This document shows, piece by piece, positions 23,438 through 35,155 of a DNA stretch of 57,274 bases. The DNA is from Apostichopus californicus (lineage: Eukaryota > Echinodermata > Holothuroidea > Aspidochirotida > Stichopodidae): NCBI GenBank assembly GCA_020650975.1, contig JAIPMN010002274.1:1355-58628 (forward strand). Direction: 5' to 3'. The first letter of the stretch is position 1, and every line of letters starts with the position of its first letter. The notes beneath the pieces were generated by a model. That model saw only the letters and a program-made list of their open reading frames with translations. It was not told the DNA's origin and ran no database searches. A program made the position numbers and the translations under genes.

Positions 23438-26400
23438 TGAAATAAAAATACAAGAATGTAAATAGCATGGTTTAAATTGTCCTACCAGATGTATGACTCA
23501 CTTTTCAGTTAGTTAAATTCCAAAATACAGAAATAAAACATTAGGTAACATATACCCAAATTTGATCTCCTGTTAGTTCACGGCATGTTGGGCACAATGT
23601 TAAATTACCAGTCAAAAGATGACATCTCAAACATACATAGACATCATTCAACAGCAGCTGTACTGTGGGGGTCTGTTTCTTAACTTGTGGTTAAACAGGT
23701 TCTGCACAAATGAGACATTTTACTACCAAAAGAAAAAAAAATTAAATCTCCCTTATCAAGGGCAGTTTGTCTTTTGGTGACTAACCAGTCATTTCAATGA
23801 TAACAGGTACAGTCTGTTGGTTTAAATTTCACATATTGTACAGTATAATTCCATGTAACTATATGACAGAAGAGTTATTAAACCTTGTACTGTTAAGCCT
23901 CTCTCTATACGACTTGAAGAAATCCCTCTTGACCTCCCGCTACTCAAGAGTTGTCGTTTTATGAAGGTCCCTACAATGAACAGGGTACAAAGAAATTCAC
24001 TATTTCATTTCTCTCGCTGTACATGAGAACTGTGAGACACATACATGTGTATCTCTCGATGACAATTATAATATTATTTCCTTTCAAACGGTGAGCAAAG
24101 TCATAGACTTCTCCAATATCAGAAAGCTCTACGTGTAAAACTTTTGTTCTTTTACTTGCCCTAAATCAGCCTTAGGTTGTGATTTGGTCTATCTTTGCGT
24201 AAAACCATGAATCATAGAATTTTACTTTCAAGTTACTGTAAACCTTTGAGCATATATTTGCGTGCAAGACATCTGTATCCTCAAATCTCTGAAGATAGCT
24301 TAACTTAATATCTACTGGTAGTGATAATCAGATACTATACTATTATTAGTTAAATTTTATTTTTAATTTTAATTTTAACCACTTCAGCAGAACCTCAAAA
24401 AAAAAGTACTTTAATGAAAAAAGAGGGATAATCTTTTTAACATGGCAGGTTGGCACAGAACCAACAACCTGTTGATAATTCAAGGACAAACAAACACTGC
24501 TGTGGTCAAGGTTTAGTTTATAATAACACCCTGGAAATAATATACATGGTCTCTATCAATACGTCCATCTGGGGAATAAGTCAACTGGCATCACATGGTA
24601 CCAAGCTACACAAAAGTGAAAGCTGTGCAGTAACAGGTTTTTCTACATATTTTGTATCATTTTCTAGTATACAAAACATGTATTATCTTCAGTAATGCAG
24701 GCCTCATAGTTCAGGCTATTCACTGGCTAAAAGCAAACTGGATTTTGCTGTTTGGGGGGGGGGGGGGAAGGGGGGGAGGCACTTGTAATTTGTTGCCAGT
24801 GGACATTAAATTTGTGAAATTCTAGGCCTGGTATTTTACTGACATTATTCTCTTTGTTTGGGGAAGGTGGTGGATCAAACAAACTTGACCCTATAATTTT
24901 ATCGAATGTGAAACATTCCATACATGTACAGTATTTAACCTGTGTATCAGACCTCACCAACAGCATCAGATTATCTGGGCTGAAAAGTTGACATTATCAT
25001 GCAATGAAGATAGAAAAGAGGGGCAAACTGGATATTTAACAGAATCTCAATTTTACTGACAGCAGCTTAATCAACTAATAAGCACTTCCAGTCTTACAAT
25101 TCATTGATTAACTCAGTTTGCTCTTATAGGAACAGAATCAAATTCTTCAATTATTCCAATATTTAAGCATTTTTGTGATTAAAAAAAAACAAAGAGCTCG
25201 GAGGGTGGGAGTTCTGTTATCTTGATGATTTTGAATTTCTGATAATGCTCATAAAATTCATGATTAAAGTAAAGCTGTTTCTAAGACACCTCTAACATTA
25301 ACTGAACTATTTAAAAATCTCCCCCAGAATAATTTATCACGCCTCGCTTTTTTAATGAACAGGAAAATTGTGAATAACGTTAGGTGCATCCCATGAACTG
25401 TTTTGCTAAACATCAAATTCCTGTTACCATGGTAACATGTGGTATTTAAGGCATAATAGAGGTTCCCATCATTACAGCAGCAAACACTTCCTTCCATCGA
25501 GTACATCAAGTAATGATTAAGATCAGACGACTTGAATTTTACACTTTTGTCCAGTTCACTCAACTTACGAAAGTATCGCTGTGGGGAATACCAAGTACGC
25601 CATCGTTTGAGGCCTAGCAAATTTTACAAATTTATGGAAACCTACAAGGTACTTGATGCTTAAAGGTCCTCACATTAATAATAAAAAATATCTTCCAGAC
25701 AGACAACTACTAAAGAATGATCGACATGGACTTTGACAAGCATGAAAAAAATATCGATCTTGATCATTTGCAATTTGTGTAATAGGAATATGGCAAATAA
25801 ACCTGTAGAGGGAAGTTCATACAACAAAGAAATTTTACTGAAATATTGTAAACAACATTTGGTACTCAGTCTCACTAGTGTTTCATTCATCTCACACCTT
25901 GAAAATAATTTCTTGAAAAAGCTTGTTTTTCCTTTTATTTAGAAAATTTGTCACGGGATTTGATACTAAAATTCCATCATAACAATAACAATCATTAGCT
26001 TGTATTTCAAGTCTTGAATTGGAAAACGTTCTGAGTGATGAAATTTTTAAGAAGCAATTTCATATATTCCTACAGATACATAACAATCATGTGACCTGTG
26101 TAACATATCAATTAATCAAGTATTTTGTTTGAATCAACAGGAAACCGACTTTGAAATGCACCCAGCTCGTTTGGGCAAAACAGCAAGAAAATGGCCAGGA
26201 GAAAAAATATTGGCCACCAACTACAGGAGCAGTTTAAATGATAAAATGCACACACTGAGCCTGCTTAATGCTCAAAACAGAATCTATGTACGGATTATTC
26301 AAGATAAAGTTTACTACTTTACCAACTCAATTGTTTTGAAGGTATTATATAACTTACTGTATTCCAGACTCTATTTTACAAGTTAGTGTCTTGATTGAAT

Positions 26401-27265
26401 GCCCATTATTTCCTCTGACATGTTAAAACCACAAGCTTGTAGGAACACAATGATGTGAATCCACCACCAGCATGTATTATGACACCCACACATGGTTAAT
26501 AAACTAAGTTAATTACTAATTGGCTGATAAAATACTGGTGCGTCAACCACCATTCAGACTCTTAATTGTGTGCATTAAACTCGATGGACTTTTGGCTTAC
26601 TGTACAACATACGGTAGCTGTAAGAATAGTGCTGAAACAAAAGCAATTTATACAATGCAAAATGGCACTGTGTAATGTCAGCAGTATCAACTCTATTGCT
26701 ATTTGCTTTAGTGACATCCATTGTTACAAACATGCATGAGATGAAAATGCATGGAACTTTGTATCATTTAATACATATTAAAGAGAGAGAAAAAGACTGT
26801 TAACTGCTGATCTACTACAAAACACCTGTGTAGGTATTTAAAAAGAAAAAAAAATTTTTAAGTAAGAGGACATGGTGTTTTGATCCTAGTAGGACCTTCT
26901 TCAAATGCAAACAAATATATTAAATGTTGTTTAGAATGTGTCTTCTAGGAGTACATGTATTCATCCTCAAGAATACACTGAGAAGTATAGGACTAATGAC
27001 ATTGTATATCAAATGTAGGGCAGAAAGTTAGAAAAAATTCTAATCATGTTACTACTCTAATTTTTTGAAACATAGTTCAGTAAAGCATGCCAAAGCGTAA
27101 TAAATGTATTTGACATCCATTTTTACACTACAGTACATCATAATCTGATTCATAGAAATGGTCTCCGGGCCAGGAAACTGTGTATTAGTTGATAGAATGA
27201 TAGGTACATTGTAACAAAGGGATCAAGAATAGCCTAACCATAGTACTGTTTTACATAATGCAATT

Positions 27266-27321
27266 ATGGAATGCCAAATGGACAATAAACATGTTTCTAA
27301 AACATCCATTTGGCATTCCAT
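27266..27321. repeat. Inverted repeat: 17-bp perfect stem, 22-nt loop
   Basis: The left arm ATGGAATGCCAAATGGA (27266-27282) is the exact reverse complement of the right arm (27305-27321). The 22-nt loop is AT-rich. The stem does not extend well outwards. It could be the remnant of a MITE or a small hairpin RNA; the stem is short for a microRNA precursor. Confidence 0.75.
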
Positions 27322-30300
27322 GTCAGATTAAGCTCTTCTTACAATACATTAAAATACTCTTTTTTTTCTTTTTTTAAGTCTGGGTAGTAGTGGCAGACGA
27401 GGGAAATATATTTTTAGTGTTCTTAGTTTTCCTTCTCCCCAGGATATACAGGGATACCTGACATTGAGGAATGGATCCCCTGGGCGAAGACTTGACCTTG
27501 TCCTTTACCAGCAGCAGGCACAAGATAATCCAGGTTGTTACACCATATAATACATCACTACTCACTGTATCTGTTAACCCCAACTGTGAAATGACAGGCC
27601 TGGTAATAATTGGTAATGTTTGGGGAGGTTCTGCACATCACAGATGGTATACACTTTAATAGAGGAGAATATCATGTCAGGACAACCATGAAGAGTGGGT
27701 TCAAACTGGGTATTAAACAATGTTGTCAGCAAGCGAGTTACATTTAGTATGTACTTGTTATGTACTTGTAATGCACAGAAAACATATATCACAACCTTGT
27801 ACATTTGGAAGTACACCTTGAGGGAACTATCAAAACTAACAAAAAGATTGTACAATGAATTAAGATAAATCTTATTCCTAAAGTAACAAAGTAATTGATA
27901 TCACCTGCCAAAATTTGGCAAGGTATGAAAAGATGGTTGATAAAGGAGGTCCGGACAAAGAGGGCGCAATAGTGTTAAAAGGTTACCAGTTCGTTCTAGA
28001 CATGATAGAAAGAGAGTGCTACAGTCGTGTGGAGATTGGTAAGCGAGGAACAACGTAAATTTAATATGTCGCCAAAAAATATATTATTAACCATCAATTG
28101 TGAAAAGATCTTTATGCCTGCCATAATTGTGAAACTGATTTCTTTAGGTCAATACAAAGAGATTGGCCAATGCACTCATTGTTACCTGGCCAGAATTAGA
28201 TTAAGTTGTAACGATTAGTTTTAACTCAACAAGAGTCTGAACAAAATATCAGTTAGTAACATTGCCCTACGATATAAATTTGTATCTGACTCTATGTCTT
28301 GACAGGTTTTTCCCCTTCTTTTTTGTTTGTTTGTTTGTTTTGTGGGAGAAGGTCATGAGGGAGTTAGGGTGAAAAAGGGGGAGGGGGTTAACTTCTTGCT
28401 TTGAAAAGGAATTATGTTGTTACTTTCAGCTAACAAAGTTTCTACCAATTGACATGTATACATGAATAATTTGTACAGCTAAGGACAGGGAATAAGTTAG
28501 TGTTTACATTTTGTGTAGTATTTCTCAGTTTTATGATGGATTATATTTCTCATAAAATATTGACAGTAGTACGCTATCAGTGTGCAAAAACTGCCATGCC
28601 CTAATTTCCTTCCATTGTGTAGCCTAGTTTGTATAGCATTTTGCGATGATTTTGCGGATAAATGATTCCCTTACTGCAGGTTCAAAACCGAATTATCTAT
28701 TGCCGTTCACAATGGGTAATACTCACTGTTTTCACAGGGGAGAGAAGCTGCTGCTGCTAATGGTATTTGATTCAAAACCTGGTGTCAAATCAAGAAGCAA
28801 CAAAAACAGATTTGTGGCAGCCTTGCATGCATATCAGCTGCTAGCTTGAGTGAACCTACAAAATATGGCTGCTGTATTGTATATCAATAACAAGGCTCTT
28901 CTGTTATTATCATGCAGCACTAAGGTCATAAAAAATATTTATATGAATGAAGGCAAACAATAATCTTTTCAAAAAAGTTCCAACAAGAACAAGCTTGACT
29001 ATTTTCCTTTTTTTTCTCTCTCTCTCTTCTACTTAACCTCCCCTAGAGACAGTTTCTTGTTGACAATTGTAAGGGAACAGTGGTAGAGTGTTATAATAAC
29101 ACTTTTTTATCACTAAATTTTACAAAAAATCAGAATATTTCTGTAGAAGTTTGCAAAGTGAAAGAAAAATGACCGATGATGCAGCATACAGAATGTACAG
29201 TAGACAGCCTTCAAAAACACAGCCAAGTTTATTGCGTACATACTGTATATATAACTCAACCCAAGGCAGACATTAGAAGACAACACTAATTAATTTGCGA
29301 CAGTATCCTCAGATATCTATTGTATTAAAGAAGACAAAAGAAAAAGCAATGCTGCCATCTCAGCCCTTTCTCAGATGTGTGTCGTAGATCTGATACAATT
29401 TCCCCAAAATTAACAGCATCAATTTACATATTTTTTTAGGCAAGTATGATATTTTATTACGATGGGTGACATCTGTTTTATTTAGTATGATTAACATATC
29501 TTTTAGTTCATTTACCAATTTGTTGGTTTAGTTTGATCCTAAAATAACGATCTCGTTTTCGTAACACTTGGTACGGGTAGGTTAGGTAACAACTTTTACC
29601 ACTGTATGCAAGATGTTTTATTTAAACTTATATCACTATGACGACGTATCAGTTAAACAGTGACATCCCTCATCATTTATTAAACCTGCCATAAAAGCTT
29701 CACTTATTAATAATAATAATTAATACAAACTACTGTTTTTACTACTTCAAATCCTATCGATTGTAAATAGACTGAACTGTTTACAAGTATCATCTATTTA
29801 AATGAAGTTCTCAAAAGTTCACACACGCTGTACAATTAAACAAGTTGTTACAGTAGTTTTCAAGGATTCAGTCCATTCTGCCATCAAAGTCGTTTAACTG
29901 TAAAACCTGACGAAACCTAGAGCAACATTTGTACTCAAATGAAAATTACCTTGTCAACATAGACGATTATGGACCGTGCTTAATAAACCACTGGGGCATA
30001 AAAAGTAATTTCAGCAACTTTTGTTTTTCAAATTGGTTGATTTGAATCCATGGCAACTGTGTTTGGTGTTCCATTAGCTCGTGATGAATATATTATGAAC
30101 CCATCATTTTATTTTAGTCTGGTAAAAGACATTCGTGCAAAACAAGATAGTTTATCAAACAAATTTTACGGTCTTCTGACAGCGGGAGAGAAGTAAGATT
30201 TTCAGTTCTTTTCAGCTTCTACATTATTACGACAAAGTCCCCCCTGCCTGCTTTTCTTGACAACAACAACCGATTTTATGGATCAAAATATCAGGACACA

Positions 30301-30601
30301 ATTTATTTCCAAATTTTATCGCAAAATACTTTCAACTGAAAAAAAGATGAGGAGAATAAAGAGAACAATTTTTTATTTTTAAAGAAACAGCAAGTAACAT
30401 ATATGCTGGTAAAGAGAATCATTCTGTATTAAAATTATATATTTTCCATTCAAACTAAATATCTAAAAAATTTTTCTTAATGGTATTTTTTTCTCTTGCA
30501 CGATTTATTTGCTTGTTTGTAATTAATATTCTTGTTTTGTAGGAGCAGGGGATAGGGGTTGCAGGTGAGAGCCTGAAGAGATCAGGACCTACTGTACAAA
30601 G

Positions 30602-30900
30602 ATGATGAGCAAAATTATTCCTCCCGCTCCCTCCTATCTCGTCCCCCTCACCCCTATCTCTATCTTCATCTCCCCCTCACCAAGCTTGGTGAATAATTAT
30701 GTATCAAGTATCATACAATTAATATTTTCAGTGTGCTATCATGATGAGCACAATTATCAGACCGTCCACTATCCTCCCTCCTATTCCTCCCTCCTACCTA
30801 ACCCCCTCTCCACCCCCCCCCCCCCTTGCCCACAACACACTGGTTAATAAATACATATCATATAGCTTATCTTTCAGTGTGCTAAATATCACAATGTGAA
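30602..30900. repeat. Degenerate ~130-bp repeat with pyrimidine-rich segments
   Basis: GATGAGCAAAATTATTC (about 30602) recurs as GATGAGCACAATTATCAG (about 30742), each followed by a C/T-rich run. TTTTCAGTGTGCTA near 30726 recurs as CTTTCAGTGTGCTA near 30870. A C13 tract lies at 30813-30825. The layout resembles the array at 3640-4165, although the core sequence differs. Confidence 0.5.
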
Positions 30901-32721
30901 GGCCACCATGAAACAGCTGACAATATATGTGCTGTGACAAAATCTCTGAGAAAACTAACACCTTCGAAGCAGGTGATACCTTGTCAACCACCTTTATTGT
31001 TGTAACACAGTTCATATATATTGGTTTACATCTAACACACAAAGCACAGAAACAAACTTGGCAAAGCACTTTAAAAGTGGCCTTGGGAAAGTAAAAAAAA
31101 CAAAAACACATGAAAATGCAAAAAATTATCAATTTACAGTGTTACATATGTTATTGTATCAATATCATTATTTAAGAACTGCAATTATTTGTGGCTTAGT
31201 TTTTGTTTGTAATCATTTTATGCAATGAAGTGTATAAAATGATTATATTTTAAGTGGAAATTTAACTGAATGGCTGTGCAGACAGTGCAGTACTGTTAAA
31301 CACATGTGATGCCTCATTGCATATATACAGCACTAGTTTAATGATAAACCCAAACAGGACCCAAAATAGAAAGTTCTTCACATGTGTAACGGTTTCATCG
31401 ATGATCTTTCCATAGCGAGGTGGTCTCTATATCCTTTTTGAAAATTCCCCTCATCAAGTTTTCCTTTCAACTTTTGTATTAAAGCATTTCGAAAATATGA
31501 GTAGAACACGAGGTACAGTATTTCCTGAATTACATATATAATTTATACGTTGTATCATATTAATGCAGGTATACTGACACATGTATACAGTACACACAGT
31601 ACGTAATTTTAACAGTTCTAGTTTTGCTTGCAGTTCCATGGATTCACAAGAGTCTATGCAATTGTTAACCTTGTCGAGCCATTACGCTTCACTACTGCAT
31701 TCCAAGTTTATAAACCACACGATCAGCAGCTGTCCGTTGAGCTGTGAATTAATTGTCGAGTGCTTAATTAATACTCATATTTTTTTCATTTTAAAATATT
31801 TTAAGCATATCAGCACAAGATAGATTGTACAGCATAGTGGCTCGCCATTGTCATTCAAGACATACAGTATAGGGTACATAGGTATTAACATGAACACATT
31901 ACACACTGTCTATAGCCTTGGCAGACTCCTAAGACTTTTAGAGCATGGTGCCCTCGCTATTACTGTAGAAATTTTGATTCGTATTTCGTACTGGATATCT
32001 TGCCATTATCTTGGTCACTAGCTGAGATAACTGCCTTGCTGTTTTTCTAGTGTCCTTCATATGTTAACCTTACTACTGTAATGTTATTTTTGTATTAATC
32101 TTGTACAAACATATGAGTAATAAATTTGAAACTGAAAATGTCATTCAATACAGTGATATAGAAAACCTTTTGAAAGTATACAGAATTCATTACATAAGGA
32201 ATAGTACAGAAGGCCTTAACTAACAAATTGCTTTCAAAACAATGAAATAAGCAAGTTCTTTCTGTCAAAAGGTTGATTAAATACACATGTACTTTACTCA
32301 CAGATTTAAGTAAAACTTATACAAGTACTACCCAAATAAATTTTCTTTTCTTATTCATTTGTGGTTTACTTTAGTACAGCAATGATCTTAACAATAAGGC
32401 TACAATAGGCCTGTTAAAGTGACCCTATTAGCTACAGTAAGTGCAATGCTTATATCAATGCTTATAATTCACACATACCATTCTGCCGGGCACCTGTGGG
32501 ACACACCCACGCTGTGTACAACATATGCTAATTGACTGTCGCTAAATGTAAAACATACTGCTCCAACTGTTGTATGGCAATGTCTGGACAACTTCATTAT
32601 CAAATGTCAATGAATCTATAAAGTAACCAAGCTGCTCGCTGCATTTCATTACATGAACTTTACACATGAACACGTCTGGCAACATAACCCTCCGAATCTG
32701 GTGTACATTACTTCACTGATT

Positions 32722-32789
32722 AGTATCAAGTTCTGTATCAACCGATAAGTATCAAGTTCTGTATCAACCGATAAGTATCAAGTTCTGTA
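32722..32789. repeat. 26-bp tandem repeat, about 2.6 copies
   Basis: AGTATCAAGTTCTGTATCAA starts at 32722, 32748 and 32774, giving an exact 26-bp period with almost no divergence. The last copy breaks off after AGTATCAAGTTCTGTAT. Confidence 0.9.
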
Positions 32790-34105
32790 TGTCGACTGTG
32801 TACAGTTGTCTCCCTTCCCCACCGAAAAAAAAACCGAAAAAGACGAAGAAACTTGCAAGTATTATACGTTCTAATCATGTGATGGGGTCAATTTTCTACC
32901 GCCTCTTAATCCCAGTTATCTGAAAACACAATCACAATCCTTTTGATTCTCTTTTAAATAGATTACGAATTAATCAACGACTGATTCATAAGTGTGATAG
33001 GCTTACCTCTTAATTACGACAAAAGTCTCCCTCACACAAAACAGGAGGCAAATTTCTACAGCAATGTGTTATTTATACCCTGTGGATATGTGACTCACAC
33101 AGTTGGATGCTCTGAAAGACACGGTTACTACTAACGCACCTGAACGGTTCAACCAGTCAAGAAAACAAAGCAAATTCATTCTGTGCGAACTGAGCTGTCT
33201 GAAATGTTCCGTTATATTGGTATTAACATATATGGCGTTTCTTTGTAGTTTGTGTGCAGGTTATATAAAACAGTACAGAACGCTGGAAAGAACTTGCTGA
33301 AAATATTGAGAAAGATTTGAGTATAATGTATATACAAGGAAGAGTATAAGCAATGTCTGCGAAAAATAAATCGTAAAAACTTCAATGACATTTCACAACA
33401 CGGGAGAAATTATAACTGAAGTGAGAAACCATTTATATGTATAATGAGCAACTCGTATGTTAGTTTCCTCCCTTGCTATCTAACAAATGGATTAAATTCC
33501 AGTTTCATGAAAATGTGGACAGCATTTTGAAAACAATTTTTTTGATTTCATTTCCGACTCAGAACCTGGCATTTACAGTATAATATCTACCTGCCACACA
33601 CTCAACCCAGGCAACTGTTACATATATGGATCAAATAATAAATGTACCACTCTCAAAACACTCTCACAAATAATGTACAATAATCCCATCTTTATCAGTC
33701 AATTTGACTATCGCTGATCAATTTTTGACCTGGAAGTGCTGTTAATTATAGGACAGATCAATGAACTTGCATATTTTATAAAAGTGTAGTCACTTTATGT
33801 CTTCTTATTGGTCTGTTAGTGAGCATCCAGTTTCAAGTATTGGTAACAGATACCAGCACACCACACAGATCAATACTAGTCATGTCGAATATTAAGCTGG
33901 TGAATTTTGTGATGCACTTTCAAAGCACAGAGAGTATGTATGTATCCGTGTTCTCAAATTTAGGAATCTATCTATAAGAGTCTAATCAGAGGCAAAATTG
34001 AGTAAACAGATATAATTTTATATTATTAAAATAGGAATTATTCCAACAACATGTTGAACAGTATAAACTGTATGTGAGTATACAAGCACACTGCAGGCTC
34101 AGCAC
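32790..34105. other. Non-coding stretch, no gene seen
   Basis: AT-rich DNA without recognisable exon or repeat. The plus-strand frame at 33103-33300 shows no known motif. Confidence 0.4.
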
Positions 34106-34112
34106 ATCAGAC

Positions 34113-35148
34113 GGGGTACACCCCTCAGTCCGACAAGTTTTCAGTCCGACAAGTTTTCAGTCCGAAAATAAAATACACGTTTTCAGTCCGAAAATGAAAT
34201 ACACGTTTTCAGTCCGAAAATAAAATAACAAGTTTTCAGTCCGAAAATAAAATACACGTTTTCAGTCCGAAAATAAAATACACGTTTTCAGTCCGAAAAT
34301 GATATAAACGTTTTAAGTTGGGGGAATGAAAGCAGTTTTAATGCCATAATATCACCAATAAACAAACCTGGGATGCGAGGTGGGAGTTAAGGACATTTCG
34401 GCAAGTGATCACAACGCACGGTTGCGTTCTTGTTCGGTCGTAGGATGTCATGGATGGTGCATAGTCACTTAATTATCCTTGTTGTTGCATGGGCTGAGCC
34501 CAGGGATTGTTTGAAATCACGTCATTACTTTTTCACCAATATAGTGGGGGCCTTTTTTTCATTTTAGACGAAACACTGCTCTATTCCGCACCAAGATGCA
34601 TGTAAATTGTAGTTTTTACCCAAACGAAAGCGGACACCTCACCTCAGACAGCGCACATTGAAACATTTCCGACTACGCACTTGGGGTGTGAGAATATTAC
34701 TATGAAAAACAACAAATTAACCAGCAAAGTTTACAAAACAAGCAAAATTTATCCGTGAGGAAACTTTGATAGGTGGTTCAGGTGATTGACATTATAGATT
34801 ATTGAATAAAATAATAGGATCAAAGGAAGTATTATCGGCAAATAGATATTTATTTGATTACATAATATGTATACATATCTTATTTTCGGACTGAAAACGT
34901 GTATTTTATTTTCGGACTGAAAACTCGTATTTTCGGACTGAAAACGTGTATTTTATTTTCGGACTGAAAACGTGTATTTTATTTTCGGACTGAAAACGTG
35001 TCGGACTGAAAACTCGTTTTTTCGGACTAAAAACGTGTATTTTATTTTCGGACTGAAAACGTGTCGGACTGAAAACTCGTTTTTTCGAACTAAAAACGTG
35101 CATTTCATTTTCGGACTGAAAACGTGTCGGACTGACAACGTGTACCCC
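34113..35148. mobile_element. Fold-back-type element (1036 bp) with tandem-repeat arms and 7-bp target duplication
   Basis: The left arm (34113 to about 34316) holds eight copies of a CAGTCCGA-containing unit, mostly TTTTCAGTCCGAAAATAAAA plus TACACG (26 bp), with shorter 16-bp forms. The right arm (34881-35148) holds about twelve copies of the complementary unit (TTTTCGGACTGAAAACGTG), including three blocks on a 63-bp period. The termini are GGGGTACAC and GTGTACCCC, exact complements. ATCAGAC flanks the element at 34106-34112 and 35149-35155. The ~560-bp centre has no reading frame of note, so mobilisation would need a transposase supplied elsewhere. Long inverted arms made of tandem repeats are the hallmark of fold-back transposons (Drosophila FB, sea urchin TU). 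The assignment rests on structure, not on a database match. Confidence 0.85.
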
Positions 35149-35155
35149 ATCAGAC

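Larger units (their letters stand above)
23438..32715. other. Long AT-rich region without recognised genes
   Basis: Probably intron or intergenic. Landmarks are G14 at 24754-24767, a GTTT microsatellite at about 28319-28342, and a 17-bp-arm hairpin at 27266-27321, listed separately. A TC-rich degenerate repeat at 30602-30900 is also listed separately. Sequence at 26130-26230 follows a plausible acceptor (TTTGAATCAACAG), but the short frame after it has no recognised motif. TACAGTA/TACTGTA words recur throughout. Confidence 0.35.

Noticed and set aside
34113..35155. CRISPR array
   Set aside because: Repeats are spaced without unique spacers and occur in inverted arms with a target duplication in animal DNA, which fits a fold-back transposon.
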